Shown: piece after piece, positions 13,810-27,190 of the stretch
Layout of the letters: each line of letters starts with the position of its first letter
Numbering within the stretch: position 1 is the stretch's first letter
Origin: Apostichopus japonicus
Lineage: Eukaryota; Echinodermata; Holothuroidea; Aspidochirotida; Stichopodidae
Assembly: GCF_037975245.1 (NCBI RefSeq)
Contig: NC_092567.1
Location: 22,777,376 to 22,837,375 of the forward strand
Direction: 5' to 3'
Length of the DNA: 60,000 nucleotides
Notes under the pieces: generated by a model
Told to the model about the DNA's origin: nothing
The model's input: only the letters and a program-made list of their open reading frames with translations
Database searches by the model: none
Position numbers and translations under genes: made by a program

Positions 13810-15227
13810 TATGTATCGATCATAAGTATGTGTTGCCCCTAATCAATTTCTATGGTGTTGCCAAAGTATAACACAATAGTGTACTGAGAATTGCACTAGT
13901 TTCCAACTACTTCCAACTAAGGAGGGGGGGGGGGGGGGTGGCATGGGATTCACTATCTCCGACCTTACTTATATGCGTTGCCACAAACATGAAAAAATAG
14001 GGCCCAAAAAAAAATAAGAAAAAAAGTGCCAACACTTCCATGCAACTATCTTAAATGAAAAGTAGGAGATCTATGAAATGTATAACGAATTAATACATAT
14101 CATAACCTAAAAGACAAAAAGGACTGTTTTTGTGACAAAGTAATAAGATATTTTATTTTGATATTTTCTTTCTGTTTTTTACGTTGACTTTAGTTTTTGT
14201 TTCATTTCATGGGATCTAGGGTTAATTTTGTTTACTTCCAATGTTTCGTTACTTTCAGTTTAGTAACTTTTGTTTTCTTATCATATGTTTTTTTGATATT
14301 TTGTTTTAATATATATATATACATCCGTCTCTAGAAATGAAAGCGGAAGTATTTATGTAAATCCGATTTGATATATTCATCCTGAACTTAATGAATCCCA
14401 TAATCCTTTTCTTCCCCTTCTGGATATACAAACTAGAACGAAGAATAATTAGAGCTATATATATTCTGTAGTGGCAAAAAATCATCACGATATCATCTCC
14501 CTAACTAGTGATACGGTTGATTGAATGTATATACAGTATTTTGATTGGCTAAACCATTGGAACACTCCAGTAAGTTGATAACAGTTGGTGGTAGTTGGTG
14601 GTATGTAATAGCCTATCATGCCAGGGCCAACGGAAAATGCTCTTCAAAAGTTTTGCTTATTTTGGCTATTAAAGTTTTTGTTTTTACTGATTTGACCTTG
14701 AAAACATGATAGATTGACAAGGTTTGCTTAGTTTTGTCAATTTGAAGGAAAAAAAACGTAACAATTTTGTAGAAATATTCTCCACCACAACCCCCACCCA
14801 ACCCCGGTGAATAAATGACTGTGGCTGAAATATGTATAAAGAAACATTAAAGACGTTGTCAGTTCTATAGTAATCATCTTAGACTCTGCGCAAGGGTCAA
14901 GGGTCAGATGGACATGAATGATTCAGAAAATATTTTTAACTTTTTTTTGTGTGTGATAAATAACGAAAATTATTCTAGCGCCATAGTTTGATTATATATA
15001 CATAGTCAAGTTTCATTGTAAAGGAAGATGCAACACATGGATTATGTGTTGAATAATAATAAGAAAAGATAAAAAAATAATATTAAGTTATCTCTTGATC
15101 ATCTGTTGGTGAAACATTTAGGGTGTAAATAGTTTGATCAACACCACTTTTATTTTGAAGCGATACTCGGTAAGTTTGGGGGGGGGGGGGGGTGGTGGTG
15201 GTGTATACATCCCCAACTATAAAAACT
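13810..15227. other. Non-coding, no recognised feature
   Basis: AT-rich with poly(G) tracts at about 13923-13938 and 15179-15192. The frame at 14616-14801 (minus, 61 codons) is not recognisable. Confidence 0.5.
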
Positions 15228-15234
15228 CCTTTTC

Positions 15235-15847
15235 CACCCGATACTCATAGCTAGTATAGTAACTACTGTGCATGTTCCACAACCGTGCATCAGTAACTAC
15301 TGCTGTGTTCGTAACACGGCAACATGTGTTACAGGTGGCACAGTAATTACTGCAAAGCTTTTACACGTTGAACTACGAGTCCGAAAGGTGAAAATGCGCG
15401 GCGGCTGGGTAACGAAGACTACTCCCTAGTTTTATACTGCATGCGAGATTCAGATGGTAGCCTAACTTTTTTCTAATCGTATTAGTAAATCCATTTGATT
15501 GAAACATTCTTCACGGACAGGTGAGTGTGTGCAAGTCTCAAATAGATACAAAACAGATACACAAAATGGGACCTAAGGTGGGGGAGGGGAACCTAGATTA
15601 GCCTTATGGGTAGCTCCACGTCTAAATTAGGCCTTAATATGGTAATAGTGTACCACGTCAAATACTCATAGACTCCTTGTCCAGTCGCACAGTTCTTTGT
15701 CTTATATGGGACCGTGTAACAGCTTTGCAGTAATTACTGTGCCACCTGTTACACATGTTACCGTGTTACGAACACAGCGCAGTAGGTACTGATGCACGGT
15801 TGTTGAACATGCACAGTAGATACTGTACTAGCTATGAGTATAGGGTG
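15235..15847. mobile_element. 613-bp foldback element with ~130-bp inverted repeats
   Basis: The left end starts CACCCGATACTCATAGCTAG and the right end finishes in the inverted counterpart ending ATGAGTATAGGGTG. The arms (about 15235-15368 and 15713-15847) stay highly similar for ~130 bp, including GTAACACGG, ACATGTGTTACAGGTGGCAC and AGTAATTACTGCAAAGCT. The heptamer CCTTTTC sits directly outside both ends (15228-15234 and 15848-15854), a convincing target-site duplication. The ~340-bp centre has no coding capacity. A 7-8-bp duplication would suit hAT or a related DDE family, but the superfamily is inference. Confidence 0.85.
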
Positions 15848-16398
15848 CCTTTTCTTTCAATTCCTGCCCCCTCCCCCGGTTGCTGCCGTCTCGACCTAAC
15901 GCGATACAATTCACAAGTGAATAAAGGACAGTGTAATGGGGCGATAATACCGTATAGTATATATAGGTATAGGCTCATTCTCGAGAAAATTCATCGAATG
16001 CCGCAGGTGAACTCCTTTTCTCCGTGTAAACAAAATTAAAAATATAAATAATGCTTATCCCGACCATAAAACCATCAGCATTGGAAAGGTCGCTAAATGA
16101 TTCTTGTACTCTTGGATTTCTAAACTTAAAAAACAAGTATCTGATTCGATGGTCTGTAATCAAAAGTGCAAATTAGAACCGGACAATTAAGGTTTTGATT
16201 GATTGCTTGGCGGCACTTTTCGTTGGTGTCGACAGGATTGGTAAGAAAACGAAAGAGGAACTGATCAAGAAACATGAAACAATTGGGTTGAGAACGAATA
16301 GATATACATTCTGGTATATTTATGTATATATATGTCATGCAGGTATACAGACACACACCCATATATAGAGAAATAGATACACACCCATATGTAATCAG

Positions 16399-16518
16399 CG
16401 TCCATATATCCTAGTGGTTGGGGTGTCCGCATATAAAAGCCGGAGGCCCTGGTTCGAATCCCGGTAGAGGTTGGAAGTATTTTCACTGTTCTGGATTTTC
16501 CAACTCACCACAATTTCA

Positions 16519-16566
<48 letters not shown>
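16399..16566 (+). mobile_element. tRNA-headed SINE, family A, copy 1
   Basis: Pol III promoter-like head with A box ATATCCTAGTGGTTGGGG and B box CTGGTTCGAATCCCGG (about 16450-16464). It continues through TTTTCACTGTTCTGGATTTT and CCAACTCA into a (TA)n tail at 16522-16566. The same junctions occur on the minus strand at 58490-58652. Confidence 0.8.
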
Positions 16567-16567
<1 letters not shown>

Positions 16568-19500
16568 TAGGACAAAATGAGTCCGGGATTTAATATTAAA
16601 TAGATTGGTATCCGGGTAAGGACGGCAAATGGGTAAAATCTATAGCATCACCTGAATGAAAGTCCCGGGACTTGGTTACACCGATAAATCATCGTACCGG
16701 ACCTATAGGGGAATTATGCCGTTAGCAAATAATTTTATATATAATATAATATAATATAATTTTAATGTCCTGCTAATTATTATAAGCAAAGAGGGAAAAG
16801 AAGATTCCAATTTAGTATAGATTTTTTTTGGCTAATGATATGGTTTGTGAAGGCCAGTTGTAAAGAACGTGACGAGGTTCTTTCATTTGCGATAATGTCA
16901 TGTACTATAGGGAGCAAGTCCATGTTCACAGTTGATAACCGCACCTATGTACTTCATTGTTGACACAATGTTGTTCCTCAAAGTAACCTATACACCCCGG
17001 TAGGTGACGCTCCTTTTTATTTCCCAGTTTTTTTTTTTTTTTAACCTGAAGATTTGTCCCTGACATGATTTTAACGCACCGCTTAAGCCTTCGTTCCGAA
17101 CTTCCTTCTATATATTGGTAATTAATTGATAAGACATGTCTGGGCGACACATTGATCAACATGAACCTTAGTCTTGTTAAGACTGGTTTGTACAGCCTAT
17201 AGTGTACCTTTCTTTTTCACAAAGCTGTTTTCCCTTATCTATATTTGGCGTACTGCCCAGAGAACGCCCTGCGGCAACGCCTCAGATTGAATTAGATTGA
17301 ATGTAAAATACAGTGGGCAAGCATATTCGTGGTAGGCAGAAACGGACTGTGAGGCATGTACAATTTGCACGCGCCGAGAAAAAGAGAGTATTACAAACGA
17401 CTTGGCCAAGACTATGCATGAACCTGGGAAGTCACTAACTGGGAGTGAGTCCAGGATGTTTTAACTCGTCAGAGGAGTGAATTTCACTTTTATAATAGAG
17501 TGACTTATAGTTTCAATCTATCTTTAAAGATTATAAGGATCTTCAATCTATTGAGAAGCTAGATTTATTCAAACAAAATCATGCTGAGAAGGAGACTACG
17601 AACACTGCTCCAAAGAGTACGGAGCTTCTTAGACACTCTCAAAGATGAATTCTGATTCTTTGTAATTATAATATTGCAGCTATTGATAACTACATATTAT
17701 GTGTGTGTTGACACTCCAGAAAGAACGAGTCTCTTAGTATGAAGAATCTCAATTTATAATTTATTTATATGTTTGTAAATAACTATTGCTGTCAACTATA
17801 AATCGCGATCATACACAAAATAATGATTTTAATCAACTTTTGTTTGTATTCAAAGTTTAGAATCGTTTTTTATTTTTTTAGTTGAATTTGAACAATTTAT
17901 TCGATGTTGTTCAATATACTTAAAACCCATATAGTCACGTTTTATTTCAATTAATGAATGAAGAAACAGTTTTACCGGGAAAATTGCATTTTGAAAGGGA
18001 TAATAATAGTAATAAATGAAAAAAAAAGTGTTCAGGTGACGGAAATGACGTGTCAACATTTGTCATAAATTATCCTGTCTATTTTTTTTTTATCGAGGCG
18101 ACATTCATCACTTTTTGATTTTTGGTGAGGTTTTTTTTCTACCGTCTAGCCTGTAACTTTCAGTTTTTACATTACAGTAGAAAAGGATGACGGGCAAGTT
18201 GGGGGGGGGGGGTAGTGCGAGGGGAGGGGGGTAGTGGGAGGGAAGGGGGTAGTGGGAGGGGGGTGGGGGGTTAGAATGAACCATTTTCAGCATTTACCCT
18301 CTGTGCCTCAATTTAACGTCACCGTCCCTATCACCTATACTGATGTGTCCTTAACATGCCCGTTCCGGTGCACTAATGACTAATATTGGGGAATATTTTA
18401 ACTTTGGAATGATCCTAATACAAATAGTGTGCAGTCTCTATTACAATGAACAGGTGACAAGACACTAACATGTTGTACAAATAATGCAGAGTGTGATATA
18501 TATATAAAGCCTATTATTTCGACATTTGCCGCGGGCCTTTTTCTGTTGTTCGATCTTCTCTATAATGTCTGTGTAGTGCATAAGTGCGCCTTTTATGCAA
18601 TAGGACAAACAGGTCTGCTGTAGCCTATACAATAGAGGAGTGTTAAATGGAAGCGAATAATAAAATGAAAAAAAAAATGAAAACGCAAATAGAAATAATC
18701 CCTGGAAAATCCTCCAGTAAACCTAAAGATTGCCTCGTCACTCTACTTCCGGTACTCTTTTAGGCGGGGGGAAATAGAACGGTGCTATTACATTCTAATC
18801 TATATATAGCTTCTTCATAATGGTTTCGATTTTGGGTATGTACAGGCAAATGCCCCCTTCCCACCTCCCCCTTCCCACGTGGGACCCCCCCCGCATCGCC
18901 AGCCCCATGTCTGTATTTTGTATTCAGCTATACCCGGTTTAAATGTGGAAACAAACATTTTTCTTTCTTTTTTTTGTACTTTATTATACGGTAGTTTTTG
19001 TCTCATTTTCAGTAATAAAGTCTGAGTTTTCAGTCTGATGTTACTTTTCAGAAAACTTTTTTTTTTGGCTTGATTTTATTCAATTCTCGATTCCCTATTC
19101 GGTATTGATTTGTCATAACATTCTAGGCCATTAACTCTTCGACAAGTTATAAAGTTTTGAAAGTTTGAAATATTGAATCGAAAGTAAAAAAAAAATTCAA
19201 TTCTCACACTTGACCTCGGTTGACCTGATATGACCTTTTGAATAGTATAGGCTTCTCTTTCTCATCAAGACAGACCTTAATATACCCGCGAAAAGAAACG
19301 ATGAAAAATTGAACTCTTCAAATCGAGAATCAGTAACATAATTATATTATTGCCAAAAAATGTGTCGGCGACGGAATCAAATTTATATATTACTCATTCT
19401 TAAACCTGTTTTTGGTATGTTTTTCTTTTCTTTTCCCTTTATCAGCATTTTAGAACTCTAAAACTTGTTACAATAGTGTATACTAGCTGATTAATATTAT

Positions 19501-19580
19501 TAAATATCTCTTTATGATCATAGAAGTTTAAGTTACCATAATATTTTCTTCAAAATAATCTCGTCAGCTCTTTCATGGTT
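16567..19580. other. Non-coding, no recognised feature
   Basis: No gene recognised. Poly(G) and GGGGTAGTGGGAG repeats lie at about 18200-18270. TGACCT hexamers (three within about 19209-19234) resemble inverted AGGTCA half-sites but have no repeat context. Confidence 0.5.
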
Positions 19581-19581
19581 T

Positions 19582-19616
<35 letters not shown>

Positions 19617-19617
19617 T
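19582..19617. repeat. (CTGT)n microsatellite
   Basis: About nine perfect tetranucleotide units within a region of no other recognised feature. Confidence 0.95.
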
Positions 19618-20513
19618 TTTCTCTCGACCTCCCATCTCTCCCTTTTTCTTACTAGAGAGACGTTTAAAGTCCGCCTTTAAACTTACCGGTGCCCTTACCA
19701 CAATTGGGCTCGTTTCATTAGTTTTTAAGCGATTAACTCTGTTTATATACAACAATCTCATTTTCTCTAAATAGCAAATATAATTCCAATCGAGCGGAAA
19801 AAGGACTTTGTAAACTACTCGTTTATTCGATTTCCGTTTTCAAAATATAGTCGTTTATCTCACTTCCAATCAATGCAACAGTCGTATTTATTTCTAAACA
19901 AAAACACCAGTTTCTAGTCTCATATGCCTCTGTAATAATATCATCTGTCACATAAACGTGCAACACAATTTCTTTACAACCAGAAAGAACAAAATAACAA
20001 TCTAAAATAATCATAAACAATTTTGTTGTTGTTGCAAATTTTGTTACTTTCAGAACATGAAACAGCAATACTAATTGTTCATTTACGATTTTTAGTTTCT
20101 TGACTTGCAATGCAGGGTTTCGAAGCTATTATTAACTTTACCGAAAGTTCCCAAAATTGCAGGAAACAATATTTTGGAGCCCCCGTGAGATCATTTGTTT
20201 ATCCGCGCATCCGTGAATGCAAATACAAAAATCGCGAGCTGTATGCATACTGGAACAATTATACAATATAGTATTATAGGCCTACCCGTACACCCTCCAG
20301 TGATTTAGAGCTCTTTTCATATGCGATACTTACTTGAACAATAAAAAAACGTTAGTTCAAACTTCCGCTACAAATAAAGGTTTCGATTTTTCCAGTGATT
20401 AACAAACAGACTTGTTACCTACTTGTCATTTCAAGAAACTCTTTATCTAATCACTAACGAAAAAGGCAGTAACTGTTCAAGCTTGCTGTATCTTATATGT
20501 TAGTGGGTATACT

Positions 20514-20842
20514 CAGGGGGGGGGGTAGGAGCCGTGGGGGGGGGCACTGGGGGCACGTGCCCCCCACTTTTTTTTCTTCAAAATAGCAAATGTGCCCTAC
20601 TGGCAAATAAAATCTGCTCCTTTGATGAAGAACTGTCTTTGAGATATCTTAAGCCTTTGTTAATTTTAATATTTTATTTTATTATTCACGTGCACCATAA
20701 AAGTATTGATAGCATACTAACACATCATATATATATTTAAATAATATGGCCGGTGTGTATAACGAGTGGTGGTTATGGAATGAAAAAGTGCCCCTCTGAT
20801 ATTGTGCCCCCCCCCCCACTTTTTGGCAGCTTCCTACCCCTG
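20514..20842. mobile_element. 329-bp hAT-like MITE with 8-bp target duplication
   Basis: The left end is CAGG followed by a G run and TAGGAGC; the right end is GCTTCCTACCCCTG. They are inverted copies differing mainly in G-run length. The octamer GGTATACT flanks both sides exactly (20506-20513 and 20843-20850), the duplication length typical of hAT transposons. GCACGTGCCCCCCAC and GTGCCCC blocks inside are also G/C runs. There is no transposase. Confidence 0.85.
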
Positions 20843-21152
20843 GGTATACTTTATATTGGTAGACCTTGCATTCTCTTCTCGATCTTGTAGCTATGATCAT
20901 GTGTAATTATGGTAAACAGTAGATGCTTTTACCAACATAATGACAACAAGAATACAAACACCTCCAAGTTTTTCAAAGAGTTTACATTTTACTAAATAAC
21001 ATACTTTTTAATTTTTCAAGTAGCACTCCGGAAAGCCATAAACAGGCGGAATTAAAACATCAATGTTTCGTCTCCGTACTTGATACGAATTTAGGAATTT
21101 GCAAACACTGCAACGACCATGAACAACACTCAGGTCAATGAATGACGTCACC

Positions 21153-22390
<1,238 letters not shown>

Positions 22391-22434
22391 TAAATGAAGA
22401 GTGACGTATTATTCGTCACAGAAAAGCAGTATGG

Positions 22435-22535
22435 CGGTGATAGGTCCACTGGGGTCTGTGCATCACCATGTGATCATGACGCTGACAGGTCACGTGGGTT
22501 TGTGCATTATCATGTGATCATGATTCTAGGTCCAC
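22435..22535 (+). repeat. ~50-bp tandem duplication
   Basis: AGGTCCACTGGGGTCTGTGC with CATGTGATCATGA is followed by AGGTCACGTGGGTTTGTGC with CATGTGATCATGA: two head-to-tail imperfect copies. Confidence 0.6.
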
Positions 22536-22573
22536 TCTTTTCACTGTGCAGAGATGTACGATGTAGCCACATG

Positions 22574-23014
22574 GTGTGAAGACTCGCGTACAAAGAAACG
22601 TCTCATGCCGGTAGTCCGACCTAGTTTCGAATGAGGTGTAATAGAAGTGTTAGACACCACCATTGATACCAGAAAATACACACACAGCTTGCTACCGACG
22701 GTAATTAGATACTAGTGTACAGTCAATACATACAGCAACGGTCAATACCCAAAACACAGTGTACATAGCAGCGATGGACATCTCAGGTCTAGAACTAGTG
22801 TAGAGTCAGTACATACAGCTGCGGTCAATACCCACAGCACATTATACAAACAATACAGCGATGGACATCTCAGGTCCAGCTAAAGATAACAAGGTAGCAC
22901 GTTTTCATTACTGTCTGCATTTTGTAGCGACAAGAAGAAAACTTCACTTGCAAGCAACGGAAAGTTAACTTTTTCAGAGCCGCGACACGCGGTTTAGGGG
23001 GAGTCTTCAATGCC
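22574..23014 (+). mobile_element. Dispersed element D, copy 1 (GAAGACTC ends)
   Basis: Starts GTGTGAAGACTCGCG and ends GAGTCTTCAATGCC, so GAAGACTC/GAGTCTTC form short inverted termini. Interior blocks include AATGAGGTGTAATAGAAGTG, CAGCTTGCTACCGACGG, TGTCTGCATTTTGTAGCGAC and GAAAGTTAACTTTTTCAGAG. An inverted second copy lies at 32051-32402. This copy is longer because a ~90-bp block (TACAGTCAATACATACAGC to GGACATCTCAGGTC) is duplicated in tandem. There is no coding capacity. Confidence 0.8.
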
Positions 23015-23788
23015 TTTAAAGGTATAATTCGGTGCCTGAAGGTGATTACTTAGTAAATGTGCTGGAAATTGTCTCCCACCAATTAGCCAAAAACAACTTC
23101 CTCATAGCTATTTTTTTCCAACTTATAAGGTGATATTTTGTGATGGCATCTGGGCAATGCACGGTGATTGATGTCACCAAGGTAATATTGCTAATAATAA
23201 TAATATTAATAATGGTAGTTTATAACGCGCATATCCACTCGGAAGGGTGCTCAAGGGTGCGAGAGAGAAAAGAAAGCAAAAACGAATGAACAAAAAAAAT
23301 GATTGGTTTAAACATTGATGTATGCTGGACGCATGGGATGAGCTTTCAGAAGTTTTTTGATTGGAACGAAGTCAGGGAAGCGCAGCATCTGAGAGCTATA
23401 GTGGTAATCCATTCCAGAGGAATAATTAACTATATTGAGATGAAGTTTTCAACCTACAGTCAGGATTACTTTTCTTTTAAGCCTTAGTGTAACATTGTCT
23501 GCCGACCGCGGTATATCTCCCTTGTAAGCAAAAAGGGAGTTTCTTTAGAATGCAAATCATCCCCCTCCCCACCCTCCTTGATTTGCAATCCAATAGATAT
23601 CATAATTTGCCGTGACATAAAAACCGTCTTTGATCGTAATGAAGCTTACATTCATACTACAAAACATATCGCTTTCTCATGTTTAGTGATTACGTCAACA
23701 TACCTTTCAAAACCAGAATATGATAACATCCAACAATAGATCAAACTCTATCAAGCTAATTTGCATATTTAGAAAGTTCTCAATATAA

Positions 23789-24123
23789 ACCTACCCTTAC
23801 GTAATATATTCTTGGCAAATAGTCATATTTTCAATATATGTGGTTATAATGTAACGAAGGGTTTTTCGTTGCACTGTGACTGCGAAATGTATTTTTTTTT
23901 TGGTAGTTTTGCGGGACATAAAGGCATGGTTGTGTTTTTTTCAAAAGATATATCACTTTACAATCGTCTTGTGTATGTAGTTCCCTCCCATATGTACCAG
24001 ATTCGACTCAATTAACGAACGATGTGAAGGATTTCTTCCTATAGAAGATTACAATAGTTACATTATAACCACATATATTGAAAATATGACTATTTGCCTA
24101 GAATATATTACATAAGGGCAGGT
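23789..24123. mobile_element. Foldback element with ~65-bp inverted repeats
   Basis: The left arm ACCTACCCTTACGTAATATA, then CAAATAGTCATATTTTCAA and TATATGTGGTTATAATGTAA, is mirrored on the right as TTACATTATAACCACATATA through TAAGGGCAGGT. The ~200-bp centre has no protein-like frame. The target duplication is unclear. Confidence 0.75.
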
Positions 24124-24334
24124 GTGTGTGTGGTTATAGGACCGTGTTTATCTACTAACAACATACTGGCAAATATTTGGTTATCGCCCCAGTAAAAAAT
24201 TCTGCATTGCTTCTCGTTTGCTATAAGTTGTATTGATAACGATGACATCATTTTCGGGGATGCCCCGACATGAGAAGACGTGCCAGGTGATCAGATATAA
24301 TCACACCATTTATTTATAGGTAAAGCATGGGAGC

Positions 24335-24657
24335 TTACGGAAGCTTAAAAGTGCCATCAACATAAGAAAAACCATAGCCATATTTTTGCAGAAAAATGTT
24401 GAATTGACGAGATACGATAAGTTGGCAATTAAACTTTTGTAGAAAATTATTCAATTTAACATTTTTCAGAAAAATGTTGCATTGACGAGATATGATAAGT
24501 TGTCAATTAAACATTGCTCAGTTAAAGCAACAGAGCAGCCCAACATTTTTCTGATTTTTGATAAGATATTATCTTGTTATCTAAACAATTTACTGAAAAA
24601 TGTTGACTTATTCGGGCAAAGTTTTCCTATGCTGATGGCTCTTTTAAGCTTCCGTAG
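24335..24657. mobile_element. Foldback element with internal direct repeats
   Basis: The left arm TACGGAAGCTTAAAAGTGCC is mirrored by GGCTCTTTTAAGCTTCCGTA on the right. The interior carries two direct copies of AGAAAAATGTTG plus TTGACGAGATA (about 24390 and 24470), each followed by CAATTAAAC, with inverted CAACATTTTTCTG near 24540. It is non-coding. Confidence 0.7.
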
Positions 24658-24919
24658 GATTTCAATACCGTTCGAGTTTGTAACAAAAACGGATAATAGG
24701 GTCTATCCATGTTTGTGCAGTCATGGGAAACTATGAAAAAATTCAATCAATAATACAAATAATGATATTCCACCATAATTGTAATCGTTTTCTGGTCGGT
24801 TCACGAGCTTCAAGCTTCGTGATTTTTAACAAACGCCACCGAATTAGTATATATGGGACCTATTTAGATTCTATTCACAAAACACCAAAAACAACTTGAG
24901 CGTAACCAACGTTTAACCT

Positions 24920-25094
24920 GATCATGCGTAGTATCTAGTCCCTTTCGCCAAGGGACTTGTGACTCTCGCTTGACGTCATGATCATACACGGAAGTATCGT
25001 TACCATGTCAGGTGACTATAGGATTGAGGGTGGATCAAGTTGTTTGGTTTTCGTGCTTAGGCTCTATCTTGGGTGATATTTCTTTGATAAGGAG
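24920..25094 (+). mobile_element. U2-snRNA-headed SINE, copy 2 (5'-truncated)
   Basis: Begins within the U2-derived head at GATCATGCGTAGTATC, matching the U2 branch-recognition segment, and lacks the TTTTGGCTAA part. The body (GGATCAAGTTGTTTGG, GTGCTTAGGCTC) and tail (TTGGGTGATATTTCTTTGAT) follow copies 1 and 3 with more divergence. Confidence 0.6.
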
Positions 25095-25164
25095 TACATG
25101 ACTTGGTGATGTCACTAATCACCCTTTGCGAGATGCCGGACACCAGTCGATTGCAGAGTACCGA

Positions 25165-25325
25165 TGTAGATGTAGATGGACTTCAGATACTCCATCCTCC
25201 TTTACACATCGAAACTGTAACCGTACATGTGATCACGTGATCACAATGTTAAGTCAAGCGGAAGTAGCCTACCACGCGTTCTCCATCGAAAGGTAACATA
25301 TGCTACACATGCAAAGTTGGTGACC
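25165..25325 (-). mobile_element. Probable diverged U2-headed SINE, inverted
   Basis: On the plus strand the blocks ACACATCGAAACTGTAAC, GTGATCACG and TAACATATGCTACACATGC match, in order, the antisense of copy 1 (CATCGAGACTGTGAC, then AACATATACTATACACATA). If right, it lies tail to tail with copy 2. Confidence 0.4.
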
Positions 25326-26560
25326 GATCTACTGTGAATTGTGATATCTGTTGTAGGAAAATATAATCCATATGACCTTAGTTATAGCACCGAGAAGCTT
25401 TGCAAGAGGGTGGATTAGATGAGATCAACAAAACTCTCTCAATTTAGACGAAATTCTATGAAGGACCACAACAGGTCATATAAGTTTTGTGTCCCAAGCC
25501 AGGTCGGTCCCCGTGGATAAATGTCACTCTTTTATGTCCATTTCTGAACTTTTCATATTTCTTGAAGTATACTTTGAAGTAATAAGAATCTCAGCCCAAT
25601 TGTCCACGGTCCCCTAATTTAACCCCATCCGCTTGATCCCGCCCCCCCCCCTCTCGCAAAGCACAGTCAGTTTCTATCATAAGTACGTGTAGTAAGACTA
25701 CTGGTGACTTCAGTCCGTCGTCTCAGCAGGGAGTTGTTCCATAACAACTCCCTGGTCTCAGTACAAAGCACATAGAGAGAGAGGCAATAATTGTAAACGG
25801 TTATGCAACAACTTACTGTTCAAATATTCTTTATTCATTCAAGACATTGTACCCGGGGATAGGAAAGGGGGGGGGGTGTTAACCAATGAACCCAGAACAA
25901 CGGCACTTCCTTTATATATATTCTTAGATCCATCAATGATGAATCCTCCACACACCGAGATAGCAAATACAGAAAGCTAACTACAACTACATTTGCCTGC
26001 AAGTACAAAGTATTGTAGTACGAGTGGAGTGCTCTCAGTAAGAGGAAGAACTTTTCGGTTGTTCATGGTGTTATTTTTTGGTATAGACATGTACGTGCCT
26101 ACAAAGTGAGGGCGCTTGTGAGCGCCGTGACGGGCTAAGAATAAGTTAGCTACGCAGCTAGCCAATGAAACTACATATGTACAGAGACTATATGAAACTT
26201 TAAGCTTCAACGTCCAGTGTTGTAGGTATCGTTCACTCAGTGGCAAGTAATGCCAATATTGTAGCGCGCACGCGCACTACAGTAATTAAGCCATGATCTC
26301 TCTGGATCTTATTTCTTTCACCAGGTGAGCGTTATATATTATAAGTAAACAAACAACTTTATTCAAAGTGAAAGTCAATTTTTTCATGTTATTTTAAAAT
26401 CAATTAAACCAATGCCGAAGCCAGTTGTAGTTGACAGCCTACACGCTAGGCAATATTCTGGCAACAGGAGAAAGTGCCTATAACGAAGCTGATCGGTACC
26501 ATAGCAACCCTGACAATGGAGACTAGTGAACTAATGAATGACGTAACAATATGTGGCATA
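25326..26560. other. Non-coding, no recognised gene
   Basis: Contains a short perfect hairpin, GGGAGTTGTT with AACAACTCCC, at about 25731-25754; a relative lies near 52773. The frame at 25977-26246 (minus, 89 codons) is not recognisable. Confidence 0.45.
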
Positions 26561-26564
26561 TTCC

Positions 26565-26621
26565 AATATATATATATATATATTTATATATATAAATATG
26601 TATATATATATATATATATAT
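26565..26621. repeat. (TA)n microsatellite
   Basis: TA repeat with a few interruptions. Confidence 0.9.
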
Positions 26622-26731
26622 TGAGAGGGGCTAACTGGTCCGTTACTGATTTGTTTCCTGGGAATGGGCGAAAACGAATGGGGCGTTGCCCTACTCTATG
26701 AAAAATTTAGGTATGATTATGGTTGCTAAAT

Positions 26732-27190
26732 TGCAAACATGTTATGATATCTTGTACCAATTGAAGTAAATTTTGGTTAAAGAATTTTCCAGTTTTTAGG
26801 TCATGTTTGCACATTATTAGAGCATTAAGACTTATCTAGATATCGAGAGAAGTTTATCTATCAAATTATTGATACACCCCTACCCCTCTTTCCCAACCCG
26901 TTCCTTTCTGGTACCCTTGTATATAACTTGATTACATTCTTCGACCATCAATGCAAACTACTAATATCTTGTACTTTTTGAAGTAAATTTACCTTTAAGA
27001 ACTTTCCAGTTTTTTGGTCATTTTTGCACATAAGTGAAGTATTAAGACTGATCTAGAAATGGAGAGAAGCTTATCTATCAAATTATTGATACCCCTCCCC
27101 CCCCTCCTCCCAACCCGTTCCTGGTACCCTTGTATACAATTTGATTACATTCTTCGACCATCAATGCAAACTACCAAATTCTTGTTTATT
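26732..27190 (+). repeat. ~215-bp tandem duplication
   Basis: Two head-to-tail copies, each with GAAGTAAATTT, TTTTCCAGTTTTT or ACTTTCCAGTTTTT, AAGTTTATCTATCAAATTAT or AAGCTTATCTATCAAATTAT, CCCAACCCGTTCCT and ACATTCTTCGACCATCAATG. A third partial start (ATGCAAACTACCAA) appears at 27165. The C-rich linkers differ in length. Confidence 0.8.
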
